Source: Treponema sp.
GTDB taxonomy: Bacteria; Spirochaetota; Spirochaetia; Treponematales; Breznakiellaceae
Assembly (NCBI GenBank): GCA_009781635.1
Contig: WQXU01000004.1
Span: forward strand, 1-64,000
DNA: 64,000 bases
Direction of reading: 5' to 3'
Below the pieces are notes generated by a model that saw only the letters and a program-made list of their open reading frames with translations, ran no database searches and had not been told where the DNA came from. Made by a program: the position numbers and the translations under genes. Below are positions 1 to 8,921 of this stretch, piece after piece; the first letter of the stretch is position 1, and every line of letters starts with the position of its first letter.

Positions 1-1293
1 AGAAAAATCTCCCTTTGCCGCATTTTGATCATACAAACTAAAATCAACATTTTCTCCCCAGTTCCCTGCTGATACATATTGATGATTCGGGTAATCATCA
101 AAAATAACAAAACCTGTATTTAAGGGTTCGTCTGTACGCGGAATCTGCGCAGGAGGGGTAAAGCCAAGAGCGCGCGCAACCCCAACATTCAAATCGTGAT
201 TAAAACTTCTGCCGCCGGGATTAAAAAGGCCAAAGCCTCCGTAATAATCCCAGCTTGTCCATGAAATATTACGTTTATTTAGCGCGCTTGTTACATAGCT
301 GTACCATCTTACGCGATCTTCCTGATAACTGTTTACCATAAACACGCCAAACTCGCCGCAGAAAACAGGAACTCCCCTTGCGCGCGAGAAAGCTGTCGCA
401 ATGTCAAGCTTCTGGCTTAATACTGCCGGATTTGCATCCCCTTCATAACTGTGTCTTATGGAACTCTCAACCCATGTTCCTCTTAAATCAGCAGGAATCG
501 AGGGTATGCGTCTTGCGTTTCCGGGAAACGGCAGCCCTGCAAGAGTTGACAAAAGCGGAGGCCCGCCCCAGTTGGACCCTTGATGCGTAAAAAGATAGGG
601 ATCGTAAAAATGAAATGTATAAATTAAATTTTTATCTTCATACATGGGGATTGCATGTAATTTTTCGATGGAATTATAGCTTGTGCCTCCAACGATAATA
701 AGCCGGTTCGCATCATATTGACGGATTGTATCAATGGCCATCCCCTGAATTTCTCCCCAACGCTCATCAGAAATTCCATGGGGTTCGTTTAATATTTCAT
801 ACACTACATAATCGCTTCTGTTCTTATAACGCTGCGCGATCTGAGCCCAGACCGGGAGCAGTATCTTGTCTATATCGGGGCTTGTTGTCTGCACAGGATC
901 GAATGAATGATTATCAATTATTATGTATAGATCATATTTTTCCGCCCAGTCTACAGCGATATCCAGAAACCTTAAAAACAAAGGATCCAGTATATAATCG
1001 GGTGCGCCTAATGTCATGCTGTGCATTCTTACAGGCACTCTTACAACATCAACCCCAAGACTTTTTGCATCCGCAAAATCTTTTTCTGTGTACATTGTAA
1101 AAGGTATTCCGTGCGCTGAATATGATTCAAACCAGCCTGAAAAATTCACGCCCTTTGAAAAAGGCGCTGATACAAGCGCAGGGGTTGCAAAGCCTGTATC
1201 GACAAGAAACTCATCAAATGTTGGCTCCGTTGGTTCTGTTGTGTTACACGAAATTAACATTATAAAAATCGCGGAAAATATTATTTTTTTCAT
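1..1293 (-). CDS. GH5-family glycoside hydrolase, lipoprotein, C terminus cut by window edge
   Basis: A retaining glycosidase of family 5 (cellulase/mannanase-like fold), predicted to sit on the cell surface or in the periplasm and cut a beta-linked plant polysaccharide; the exact substrate cannot be read. The frame is open to base 1, so 431 codons are visible and the end is missing. The start at 1293 gives MKK, a hydrophobic stretch and a lipobox Leu-Ile-Ser-Cys at residue 16, then a Thr/Pro/Glu linker. The catalytic acid/base lies in Asn-Glu-Pro-His-Gly (Glu170) and the nucleophile in Gly-Glu-Phe-Gly-Val-Phe (Glu314). The catalytic domain seems to finish near residue 370, and the remaining residues begin an extra C-terminal module of unknown type. 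It starts four bases inside the upstream GH5 gene (ATGA), to which it is clearly paralogous. Confidence 0.88.
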   Translation of the reverse strand, partial: MKKIIFSAIFIMLISCNTTEPTEPTFDEFLVDTGFATPALVSAPFSKGVNFSGWFESYSAHGIPFTMYTEKDFADAKSLGVDVVRVPVRMHSMTLGAPDYILDPLFLRFLDIAVDWAEKYDLYIIIDNHSFDPVQTTSPDIDKILLPVWAQIAQRYKNRSDYVVYEILNEPHGISDERWGEIQGMAIDTIRQYDANRLIIVGGTSYNSIEKLHAIPMYEDKNLIYTFHFYDPYLFTHQGSNWGGPPLLSTLAGLPFPGNARRIPSIPADLRGTWVESSIRHSYEGDANPAVLSQKLDIATAFSRARGVPVFCGEFGVFMVNSYQEDRVRWYSYVTSALNKRNISWTSWDYYGGFGLFNPGGRSFNHDLNVGVARALGFTPPAQIPRTDEPLNTGFVIFDDYPNHQYVSAGNWGENVDFSLYDQNAAKGDFS

Positions 1294-2312
1294 ATCTTTA
1301 ACCCCATTGCATTTATAATTCCGGCATTCAAGCCGGCGGGGAACTCTCCTCTGTACTGGGTTTTAAAAACTCCAAAACCTCCGAAATAATCCCAGCATGT
1401 CCAGGGGATATCAAGCCGTGCAAGCTCACCGCAGACTAACTTGTACCAGGCTATGCGATCATCATCCGGGCTTTGAATCATGAATACTCCAAACTCTCCG
1501 CAGAAAACAGGCACATTCCTTTCTTTGGAAAAGCAGCTTGCTTTTTCCAGGGATGCTATTAAGGCTTCCGGTTTTGAATCATTCATGTAATTATTCAGCG
1601 AATGCTCAACCCATGTTCCCTTAAATGTTTCATGCAAAGGCGGAATACTGTTTTCGCCTAAGGGGAAATGAAGATCGCGTAATGGAGCAAGAGAAGGTTT
1701 GTTCCAGGTCGCGCCCTGATGCGTAAAAAGATGGGGATCGTAAAAATGAAATGTGTATATAAGGTTTTCATATTCATAAACGGGGAGCTTTATCATTTTT
1801 TCGATGGAATTATAGTTTGTGCCTCCGATAACAATTGACCTCTTTTTATCGATCCTGCGGATCGCTTCTATTGCGGCTTTTTGAATCTCGTCCCAGCGTT
1901 CATCTGCTATTCCGTGTGGCTCATTTAAAACTTCGTATATTAAATATTCGCTTCTGTCTTTAAAATGCTGCGCAAGCTGTTCCCACACGGGAATCAGTAT
2001 TTTGCCGATATTAATATCTGTGGGATTAACTGGGTGAAATGAATGGTTATCAAGGATAAGGTAGATTTGATGCTTCTGCGCCCAATCAACTGCCGCATCA
2101 AGGTATTTTAATAAATCAGCTTCTAGTGTGTTGTTTTTGTCCGCTATGTAATTGTGAAAAGCAACGGGCAGACGTATGACATCAACCCCTAGACTTTTTA
2201 CATCCGAAAAATCTTTTTCCGTGTATTTATTAAAATCAATATCTTTAAAATTCCGGGTTTCAAACCATTTTCCGAAATTAATGCCGCGAGAGAAAGGTAA
2301 AGAAATTGACAT
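1290..2312 (-). CDS. GH5-family glycoside hydrolase without signal peptide
   Basis: A 340-residue family 5 glycosidase consisting of the catalytic domain alone. Acid/base Glu131 is in Leu-Asn-Glu-Pro-His-Gly and nucleophile Glu273 in Cys-Gly-Glu-Phe-Gly-Val-Phe; conserved His-Phe-Tyr near 189-191 also fits the family. There is no signal peptide, so it probably acts in the cytoplasm on imported oligosaccharides, in contrast to its lipoprotein paralogue immediately downstream, with which it shares most motifs along the whole length. An AAGGAG ribosome-binding site at 2319-2324 lies six bases before the ATG. The last four bases overlap the start of the next gene, suggesting translational coupling. 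Substrate (cellodextrin, glucomannan or xylan-derived) is not determinable from the sequence. Confidence 0.88.
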   Translation of the reverse strand: MSISLPFSRGINFGKWFETRNFKDIDFNKYTEKDFSDVKSLGVDVIRLPVAFHNYIADKNNTLEADLLKYLDAAVDWAQKHQIYLILDNHSFHPVNPTDINIGKILIPVWEQLAQHFKDRSEYLIYEVLNEPHGIADERWDEIQKAAIEAIRRIDKKRSIVIGGTNYNSIEKMIKLPVYEYENLIYTFHFYDPHLFTHQGATWNKPSLAPLRDLHFPLGENSIPPLHETFKGTWVEHSLNNYMNDSKPEALIASLEKASCFSKERNVPVFCGEFGVFMIQSPDDDRIAWYKLVCGELARLDIPWTCWDYFGGFGVFKTQYRGEFPAGLNAGIINAMGLKI

Positions 2313-2384
2313 AGTATTCTCCTTAAGTAATCAGTTTAAAACAAAACTATACAATGTTTTAATGAAAAATGATAGAATCAATCC
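2313..2384. promoter_or_regulatory. Divergent intergenic region between GH5 pair and GH43 operon
   Basis: This 72-bp AT-rich gap separates two divergently transcribed polysaccharide-degradation units, so it must hold both promoters and any shared operator. On the minus strand a TATAGT-like -10 (2346-2351) is visible but no convincing -35. I see no clear inverted repeat. Confidence 0.4.
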
Positions 2385-3971
2385 ATGATGAAAAAATTCA
2401 AAAATCCTGTTTTAAGCGGATTCTACCCCGACCCTTCCATATGCAGGGCGGAAAAAGATTTTTACCTTGTTACATCAACATTTGCCTATTTCCCCGGCAT
2501 TCCTGTTTTTCACAGCAGGGACTTGTTAAACTGGAAGCAAATTGGAAATGCCATAGATCGTCCGGGACAGTTATGCTATGACGGACATCAGATTTCGCAG
2601 GGTTTATTTGCACCTACAATCCGCTATAACAGCGGCATCTTCTATATACTTTGCACATTAATAAAAAACGGCGGCAATTTTGTCATAACAGCAGAGCATC
2701 CGCAGGGGCCCTGGTCGGATCCTGTATGGCTTTCCGGAGCAGATGGAATAGATCCTTCCATTTTTTTTGACGATGACGGAAAGGCCTGGTACTGCGGAAC
2801 ACATCCAGCTCCCGAAGGCGAGGCATATTCTGGTAATTACGAGATCTATATTCGTGAAATGGATATATCCCTTATAAAAGCGGGAAAAAATCCTTTAATT
2901 GGTGAAAATATTGGGATCTGGCGGGGCGCGTTAAAAGACGTTATCTGGCCGGAAGGCCCTCATATTTATAAAAAGGACGGCTATTACTACTTGCTGCATG
3001 CGGAAGGCGGAACAGGACTTGATCACGCAGTTTGCATTGCAAGGGCGAAGGATATTAAAGGTCCGTGGGAGGGAAAAAAAAGTAATCCGATTATTACGCA
3101 CAGATCCCTTGGAAAAAAAGCGGATGTTATAAATGTGGGACATGCGGATTTCACAGACGACATAAACGGCAACTGGTGGATGGTTCTTTTGGCATCCCGT
3201 CCCATTGAAGGCGTTTGCCCTCTGGGACGCGAGACATTTATGGTTCCGGTTTATTGGGAGGATGGCTGGCCCTGTATTGTAACGGACACAGGACTTATCG
3301 AGAATGAATATCCCCTTCCCGATTTTGGCAAAGAGCATGAAATCCCCTGGAGCCATGAGAACCTCTGCGATCATTTTAATGGAAGACTTCCCCTTAACTG
3401 GCTTGCGCTTCGTATGCCTTCCAAAAAAGAAGATATTGCCTTTGGTTTTAATGAAAACAGCGGGGCCTTGCGTCTTTATACAAGGGCGCAGACAATACGC
3501 TCAAGGGAACATCCCTCTTTTGCAGGCAGAAGATTAAGGCATAAAAATTGGGCCTTTTGTGCTTCGATGGAGTTTACTCCCCTAACAGCTAACGACAATG
3601 CTGGAATCATCCTGCTGCAAAGCGAAGACTGGCATTACCGTTTTGAAGTTTACAATTCTGATGCAAAAAGTTTACGCCTTATACGCGCTGCCGGAAAAGA
3701 AGATGAGATTATCGGGGAAGTAAAAATTGATGAGCTTCCAAAACAAATTGTACTTGCGGCAAAATGCGAGAACATGGAAATCTATTTTTACTACGGCAAG
3801 GATCAATATTCTTTAAAATACTTCCCCTTTTCTGTCAAAGCGCACATAATAAGTACAGAATACGCCGGAGGATTTACAGGCGCGCTTGCAGGTGTGTTTG
3901 CAACTGCAAACGGACATGAATGTAATAATCATGCAGATATTTTTTGGGCCGAATACAGGGGACTAGTATGA
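2385..3971 (+). CDS. GH43-family glycoside hydrolase (beta-xylosidase/arabinofuranosidase type)
   Basis: A 528-residue inverting glycosidase of family 43, likely releasing xylose or arabinose from xylo-oligosaccharides. The N terminus carries the family hallmark Phe-Tyr-Pro-Asp-Pro-Ser, in which Asp16 is the predicted general base; further blade motifs are Gly-Ile-Asp-Pro-Ser-Ile-Phe-Phe near 125 and Trp-Pro-Glu-Gly-Pro-His, which contains the predicted acid Glu. The last 200 residues form the concanavalin-like beta-sandwich found in the long GH43 xylosidases. No signal peptide is seen, so the enzyme is probably cytoplasmic. It begins with two consecutive Met codons and ends in an ATGA overlap with the acetylesterase gene, making a two-gene unit for decorated xylan. 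Substrate choice between xylose and arabinose is an inference. Confidence 0.9.
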   Translation: MMKKFKNPVLSGFYPDPSICRAEKDFYLVTSTFAYFPGIPVFHSRDLLNWKQIGNAIDRPGQLCYDGHQISQGLFAPTIRYNSGIFYILCTLIKNGGNFVITAEHPQGPWSDPVWLSGADGIDPSIFFDDDGKAWYCGTHPAPEGEAYSGNYEIYIREMDISLIKAGKNPLIGENIGIWRGALKDVIWPEGPHIYKKDGYYYLLHAEGGTGLDHAVCIARAKDIKGPWEGKKSNPIITHRSLGKKADVINVGHADFTDDINGNWWMVLLASRPIEGVCPLGRETFMVPVYWEDGWPCIVTDTGLIENEYPLPDFGKEHEIPWSHENLCDHFNGRLPLNWLALRMPSKKEDIAFGFNENSGALRLYTRAQTIRSREHPSFAGRRLRHKNWAFCASMEFTPLTANDNAGIILLQSEDWHYRFEVYNSDAKSLRLIRAAGKEDEIIGEVKIDELPKQIVLAAKCENMEIYFYYGKDQYSLKYFPFSVKAHIISTEYAGGFTGALAGVFATANGHECNNHADIFWAEYRGLV

Positions 3972-5821
3972 ATAAATTAATTTTATCGCCAATTATAGGC
4001 GATTCCATGATAATGCAAAGGGATGTTCATTTCCCAATATGGAGCGCAGAAAATATATGTGTAAGCTTTCTTGGAAAAACATATGAATCTGTGAAAATAA
4101 ATGAAAAGCATCTTGTAACAATCGATCCTGCCAAGGCAGGAGGCCCCTTTACAATGGAAATAAAAACACCGGATTCTTCATTAACAGTAAATGATATATA
4201 CATAGGTGATGTCTGGCTATGCTCAGGGCAGAGCAATATGGAAATGCAGATGCAGCGTCTTTACGATGATTTTAGTGAAGAGTGGGAAAAAAATGAGTTT
4301 CCCCTTATTAGGCAATTTAAAGTTCCGCAGGAATGGGACTTCTCTTCTCCCCGTGAAAATTTAAACGCAGGCTCCTGGCTTTGTCCTTCAAAGGATACTC
4401 TTAGCGAGTTTGCCGCAACCCCGTGGTTTTTCGCAAAGAACCTGTACGAAAAGTACCGTATTCCAATCGGTATTATTAACACGGCCTGGGGAGGCACGCC
4501 TGTTGAATCATGGATGAGCGAAGAGGCTCTTTCTGATTATCCGTCAAAAATTGCCGAAGGAAAGCAATACGCAAACCAGGCAAAAATTGATGAGACTGCA
4601 AAAAAATACGGGGATGCAATCAGTGAATGGGAAACAAATGTAGCGCACGAAGATACAGGCATCGCAAAACAGTGGCAGAACCTGGAAACTGATATATCAG
4701 AGTGGGATGACATTACCCTGCCCGGCAATTTTTGCGATTCCGGCATAAGGGATTTCTGCGGCGCAATCTGGCTTGCAAAGGAGTTTGACGCTTCACAGGA
4801 TTTCGCAAACAGGGAAGCCAGGATCTGGCTTGGAACAATTGTGGATGCCGATACAGTTTATATAAACGGTACGCAGATAGGCAGCACAGGCTACCGTTAT
4901 CCGCCGCGTAAATATATTCCCAGGGGACTTGTGAAACAGGGAAAAAACCGCATCGTTATAAGAGTTACGTGCAATAACGGCGAAGGCGGCATAACTTGCG
5001 ACAAGCCTTTCAGGATATTTACAGATAATGAGTCTGTAGAACTTGCAGGCAGATGGAAATATAAAATCGGATTTAGTACAACAGTGCGTCCGCCTGATTT
5101 TTTCTTTCAGCGCCAGCCCATGGGTAATTACAATGCAATGATTGCTCCCGTATTAAAATTTCCGCTCAAGGGCGTTATCTGGTATCAGGGTGAATCGAAT
5201 GAATCAAATCCCCATGAATACGCATCGCTTTTTAAATTGATGATTACTTCCTGGCGGAAAAATAACAACAACGGTAAACTGCCCTTTCTTTTTGTTCAAC
5301 TTCCTATTTTTGGAAACTTTTCTGAAAATGAAGAAAATGCGTCCTGGGCAATAATCCGCGAAGCGCAGAAAAATGCATTATCACTTCCTGTAACAGGCAT
5401 GGCTGCAGCTCTTGAGCTTGGCGAATGGAATGATATACATCCCATTAATAAAAAAGATGTTGGATACCGCCTCTTCCTTGCGGCGGAGAAAGTTGTATTC
5501 GGCGTTGATAATACATCCCCGGGGCCGGTTTTGCAGAAATTAAAAACAGAAGGTAATAAAATATATCTTTACTTTGATAATTGCGGCAGCGGCCTTGTTT
5601 CAAATGATCAAAAGGTGTATGTCAGCGTCACAACAGATGATGGGTTAAAGCGTCTTCCTGCACAAATAGAAGATAAAAATATATTAAGTATTGATATATT
5701 ATCTGTAAAAGGAATTAAGAAAATTATGTACGCATGGGCGAATAATCCCAAAGACAGGTCCTTATTCAACAGTGAGGGACTTCCCCTTCTTCCTTTTATG
5801 ATTGACATTAACGGAGAATAA
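3968..5821 (+). CDS. SGNH-type acetylesterase (sialate O-acetylesterase/xylan acetylesterase family)
   Basis: A 617-residue esterase of the large sialate O-acetylesterase-like family, which removes acetyl groups from sugars. The start at 3968 is chosen over an upstream in-frame ATG at 3944 because it forms an ATGA overlap with the GH43 stop. The nucleophile lies in Cys-Ser-Gly-Gln-Ser-Asn-Met (Ser89), an oxyanion block is seen at Trp-Gly-Gly-Thr-Pro-Val-Glu and Trp-Tyr-Gln-Gly-Glu-Ser-Asn, and the catalytic Asp-x-x-His comes near residue 490 in Asn-Asp-Ile-His-Pro. About residues 255-360 form the GH2-like jelly-roll insertion typical of the family. No signal peptide is present. Next to GH43 and GH5 genes, acetylated xylo-oligosaccharides are a likelier substrate than sialic acid. 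Confidence 0.85.
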   Translation: MNKLILSPIIGDSMIMQRDVHFPIWSAENICVSFLGKTYESVKINEKHLVTIDPAKAGGPFTMEIKTPDSSLTVNDIYIGDVWLCSGQSNMEMQMQRLYDDFSEEWEKNEFPLIRQFKVPQEWDFSSPRENLNAGSWLCPSKDTLSEFAATPWFFAKNLYEKYRIPIGIINTAWGGTPVESWMSEEALSDYPSKIAEGKQYANQAKIDETAKKYGDAISEWETNVAHEDTGIAKQWQNLETDISEWDDITLPGNFCDSGIRDFCGAIWLAKEFDASQDFANREARIWLGTIVDADTVYINGTQIGSTGYRYPPRKYIPRGLVKQGKNRIVIRVTCNNGEGGITCDKPFRIFTDNESVELAGRWKYKIGFSTTVRPPDFFFQRQPMGNYNAMIAPVLKFPLKGVIWYQGESNESNPHEYASLFKLMITSWRKNNNNGKLPFLFVQLPIFGNFSENEENASWAIIREAQKNALSLPVTGMAAALELGEWNDIHPINKKDVGYRLFLAAEKVVFGVDNTSPGPVLQKLKTEGNKIYLYFDNCGSGLVSNDQKVYVSVTTDDGLKRLPAQIEDKNILSIDILSVKGIKKIMYAWANNPKDRSLFNSEGLPLLPFMIDINGE

Positions 5822-5823
5822 TT

Positions 5824-6552
5824 ATGTTTAACGCAGTTCAAACAAAAGATGCAGTTATTGCATGGATAAAAAATTATTTTAAGGAAAACGGCCCTGACTG
5901 CATGGCTGTTATCGGTATAAGCGGCGGCAAGGACAGTTCAATAGTAGCAGACCTCTGCGTTAAGGCTCTTGGAGCGCAAAGAGTTTACGGTGTTTTAATG
6001 CCCCAGGGAGAACAGCACGATATTAATTATTCCCTGGAACTTGTATCCCACCTTAATATCAGGTACACAATAATAAATATTAAAAACAGCGTGGATGCTC
6101 TGCTTGCAGGCTTGCAGGAAGGCGGACTTGCTGCTAATAAACAAGCAATTATCAACATTCCGGCAAGGGTAAGAATGACAACGCTTTATGCCGTATCGGC
6201 CATTGTAAACGGAAGAGTTGCCAATACCAGCAACTTAAGTGAAGATTATGTCGGCTACGCAACAAAATACGGAGATGCTGCAGGTGATTTCAGCCCTCTG
6301 TCCCTGCTTACTGTTACACATATTAAGTTGATGGCAAGGGAACTGGATCTTCCTTCAAAATTTATCGATAAAATTCCGGAAGACGGCCTTACAGGTTCAA
6401 GCGACGAAGATATTCTGGGCTTTTCCTACGATGTTGTGGACAAATATATTCTTGAAGGCATCTGCGATGATGCTGTTATAAAGGAAAAAATTGACAGGCT
6501 TCATGTAATAAATCAGCATAAATTCAATTTAATTCCCTGTTATAAACCTTAA
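5824..6552 (+). CDS. nadE: NAD+ synthetase, ammonia-dependent type
   Basis: Catalyses ATP-dependent amidation of nicotinate adenine dinucleotide to NAD+, the last step of NAD synthesis. At 242 residues it contains only the synthetase domain and lacks the N-terminal glutaminase (nitrilase) domain of the 540-residue and larger forms, so free ammonia is the expected nitrogen donor. The PP-loop Ser-Gly-Gly-Lys-Asp-Ser-Ser lies at 33-39, and the conserved Asn-Thr-Ser-Asn-Leu-Ser-Glu and Pro-Glu-Asp-Gly-Leu-Thr-Gly segments are present. It starts two bases after the acetylesterase stop, with GGAG just upstream inside that gene, so it appears to be read in the same transcript as the xylan genes although no functional link is obvious. 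Confidence 0.92.
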   Translation: MFNAVQTKDAVIAWIKNYFKENGPDCMAVIGISGGKDSSIVADLCVKALGAQRVYGVLMPQGEQHDINYSLELVSHLNIRYTIINIKNSVDALLAGLQEGGLAANKQAIINIPARVRMTTLYAVSAIVNGRVANTSNLSEDYVGYATKYGDAAGDFSPLSLLTVTHIKLMARELDLPSKFIDKIPEDGLTGSSDEDILGFSYDVVDKYILEGICDDAVIKEKIDRLHVINQHKFNLIPCYKP

Positions 6553-6663
6553 TTTAAGACAGTTTAATTACTCTTGACACATTTGCCTTATACATACGAA
6601 AATTGTAATAGCAGAACTTTAAAAACGTTTTTTACAAAAGAACTGTATTAAGGAGTTATCAAA

Positions 6664-8175
6664 ATGGCAAAACGGATAATTATTGCGGCTTTACTGGCCT
6701 TTCTTGTTCTTGGCACATTGTTTGCGCAGCAAAGAGAGACTGCAAGAGGACATATTACCCAGGGACAGGAACATATGAGAGCGCAAAATTTTGCGGAAGC
6801 GATTGCGTCATTTGAAGCTGCGCTGCGGCTTGAGCCGCGAAACAGACAGGCCCCTGCACTTTTAAGAGAAGCGCAGGAGAGGAGAATGCAGATCACATTC
6901 AATCAGGGCCAGTCACTTCATAATGAAGGAAAATTTATAGAGGCTATAGAACAGTACAATCTTGCAATCCGCTACGCGCCGCCAGGGCATAATACAAGGG
7001 CTGCCATACAGAACAGGATAACAGAAGCGCAAAGAGCCCTTGGCGAAATGGAAACCCAGGCTCAGGAACAGACGGTGCGGGAACGCACAGAGTTGTCGCA
7101 GCAGAAAGTGCAAAAGGCAAACGAGCATCTTATCGCAGGACAATACGGCGAAGCGATAGGCGAGTATGAAAGCGCTGTAAATATCGGCGGTTTGAGCGAG
7201 GCCGAAACTGCGGAAGCTAAACGCCTTGTCTCTGTAGCGCAGGAAATACAGGTAAAACTTGAAGCTTATAACAGAGCCCTTCGTGACAGCGATTTTGATG
7301 TTCTTCAGAATCAGGATGCGTCAATTACAATAACAAATTATCTGGCGTCAGAAACCATGACAGTTAACATTGGTTCTGTGAATCATACCGTGCATCTTGG
7401 AATCTTTAACGTTGTTATTCCCCCTACCCTGCATGGACAAAGGGTGACAATAATTCAAAGTGATTCTTTCAGAAACAAGGGGATTACAAGCATAACATTC
7501 CCCAATTCGATAACGGAAATCGGTATAAGCGCGTTTGCAGATAACAAACTTGAAAGAGTTGTTTTCGGAACCGGCCTTAGAATTATAAGGGGCGGCGCTC
7601 CTGTAGGACGCGCGGAAGTTAATGAAAAGGGAGCCTTTGAAGGCAACCCCGCTCTTACAAACATTGTAATACCCGATACGACAACAGAAATCGGCGCGCG
7701 TGCATTCAGAGACTGCGGCCTTACAACTTTAACCCTTGGCAGGGTTGTTGCGGTTATCGGCGAGAGCGCTTTTAGAAATAACAAGCTGACAAATATTTCT
7801 CTGCCTGCAAGCGTAAGGCGCATTCACCGTTTTGCGTTTAATACAAACCAGATAGCAAATTTAAATATTCCCCAGGGTGTTCAGCAAATTTGGGATGATG
7901 CTTTTACAGAAAATCCCATGACGGCCGTCATAATTCCGGCTTCCCTTGCGCCTCTTTTTCAGAATAATCCCAGTATCGGCGTAGATCACGAGCAATACGG
8001 GCCGAATATTCCATCTTTCCCGAATACCATAACAAGGGTTACGCTTCCTGCAAACGTACAGGACAGGAACATGAACGGTTTTCATATAAGCCTTCGTAAT
8101 TTTTATATCAGTCAGCAAAGACGCGCCGGTCTTTATGTAAAATCAGATACCGCGGATATCTGGTCAAGACAATAG
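6664..8175 (+). CDS. Exported protein with TPR repeats and BspA-type leucine-rich repeats
   Basis: Function unknown. The 503-residue product begins with a clear signal peptide (MAKR, hydrophobic core, cleavage near Leu-Phe-Ala-Gln around residue 21). Residues about 25-190 form TPR-like helical repeats rich in Gln, Glu and Ala (for example Gly-Gln-x-His-x-x-Ala-x-Asn-Phe-x-Glu-Ala). From about 235 onward the sequence changes to BspA/LRR_5 repeats with the recurring pattern Ile-Thr-x-Ile-x-Phe-Pro-x-Ser-Ile-Thr-x-Ile-Gly-x-x-Ala-Phe. LRR_5 proteins are common in host-associated treponemes and are often surface proteins, but that role is an inference here. An AAGGAG lies seven bases before the ATG, and maf follows after three bases. 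Confidence 0.85.
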   Translation: MAKRIIIAALLAFLVLGTLFAQQRETARGHITQGQEHMRAQNFAEAIASFEAALRLEPRNRQAPALLREAQERRMQITFNQGQSLHNEGKFIEAIEQYNLAIRYAPPGHNTRAAIQNRITEAQRALGEMETQAQEQTVRERTELSQQKVQKANEHLIAGQYGEAIGEYESAVNIGGLSEAETAEAKRLVSVAQEIQVKLEAYNRALRDSDFDVLQNQDASITITNYLASETMTVNIGSVNHTVHLGIFNVVIPPTLHGQRVTIIQSDSFRNKGITSITFPNSITEIGISAFADNKLERVVFGTGLRIIRGGAPVGRAEVNEKGAFEGNPALTNIVIPDTTTEIGARAFRDCGLTTLTLGRVVAVIGESAFRNNKLTNISLPASVRRIHRFAFNTNQIANLNIPQGVQQIWDDAFTENPMTAVIIPASLAPLFQNNPSIGVDHEQYGPNIPSFPNTITRVTLPANVQDRNMNGFHISLRNFYISQQRRAGLYVKSDTADIWSRQ

Positions 8176-8178
8176 AAA

Positions 8179-8766
8179 ATGGAATCTATTATCCTGGCTT
8201 CGGCCTCACTGCGAAGGCAGGAATACTTTAAATTGATGGGGCTGCCCTTCAGCGTAATGCCCGCCTTGATTGACGAAAGTCTATGTACCCATACAGATCC
8301 TCTGTTACTTACGCGCGAGCTTGCAAAAAGAAAAGTTGAAAAAGTAATCGGTGAAATGAAAAGAATAGCTCCAAAATGGATATGCGGCGCGGATACTGTA
8401 ATTGCCATAAGAGGCAAAATTTTCGGTAAAGCCCAAAACCGCGAAGATGCAGCAGATACATTAAAAAAACTTTCAGGACATCAGCATAAGGTAGTTACAT
8501 CTGTCGCTCTTTTCAAGGGACAGGAAAAAAAGATGGATATCCGCAGTTCAGTCTGCCTTGTAAAGTTTGCAAGCTTAAGCGATGAAGAAATTGAATGGTA
8601 CCTTGATACCAATGAATGGCAGGGGGTGGCAGGCGCCTACCGTATTCAGGGCCTTGCAAAATGTTTAATAGAAAAAATAGACGGCTGCATTTCTACTGTG
8701 GTAGGCTTGCCATTAAGAGAGTTTTATGTCATGCTAAGAGATAACGGCTACCCATTCGGCGCTTGA
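8179..8766 (+). CDS. maf: Maf-family nucleoside triphosphate pyrophosphatase
   Basis: Maf proteins hydrolyse non-canonical or modified nucleoside triphosphates to monophosphates and have been linked to septum arrest. The 195-residue length is normal. The N-terminal signature appears as Ala-Ser-Ala-Ser-Leu-Arg-Arg-Gln-Glu (residues 7-15), with Leu replacing the usual Pro, and the catalytic acidic motif Gly-Ala-Asp-Thr-Val-Ile follows near residue 74. The later Gly-Ala-Tyr-Arg-Ile-Gln-Gly segment is also family-typical. The start at 8179 is only three bases after the preceding stop, without a strong ribosome-binding site, so translation may be coupled to the LRR protein gene. Confidence 0.9.
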   Translation: MESIILASASLRRQEYFKLMGLPFSVMPALIDESLCTHTDPLLLTRELAKRKVEKVIGEMKRIAPKWICGADTVIAIRGKIFGKAQNREDAADTLKKLSGHQHKVVTSVALFKGQEKKMDIRSSVCLVKFASLSDEEIEWYLDTNEWQGVAGAYRIQGLAKCLIEKIDGCISTVVGLPLREFYVMLRDNGYPFGA

Positions 8767-8790
8767 GTGCTTAGGTAGGCGAATTTCCGT

Positions 8791-8861
8791 CTGACCACTT
8801 AAATTGGCATGTTTTACGGGGTATTTACTGCCTTTTTCATATCACCAATTTAAGTGGTCAG
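8791..8861. repeat. 17-bp perfect inverted repeat in the rpsB upstream region
   Basis: The arm at 8791-8807 (CTGACCACTTAAATTGG) is the exact reverse complement of 8845-8861, with a 37-base loop; one further outer pair (8790/8862) also matches. No T-run follows either arm, so this is not a standard intrinsic terminator. The right arm lies just upstream of a TATAGT-like -10 (8868-8873) in front of rpsB, so it may be an operator, a processed RNA stem, or the ends of a small inserted element. Confidence 0.85.
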
Positions 8862-8921
8862 ATGAGATATAGTGATGGCAGGGTTTTCCAGACTCGGAAA
8901 ATCCGGTGTTAGGAGGAAAAT

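Noticed and set aside
6574-6611. TTGACA upstream of the TPR-LRR gene as a promoter
   Set aside because: No acceptable -10 occurs at 16-18 bases; a weaker TTGCCT/TAATAG pair exists but is not convincing.
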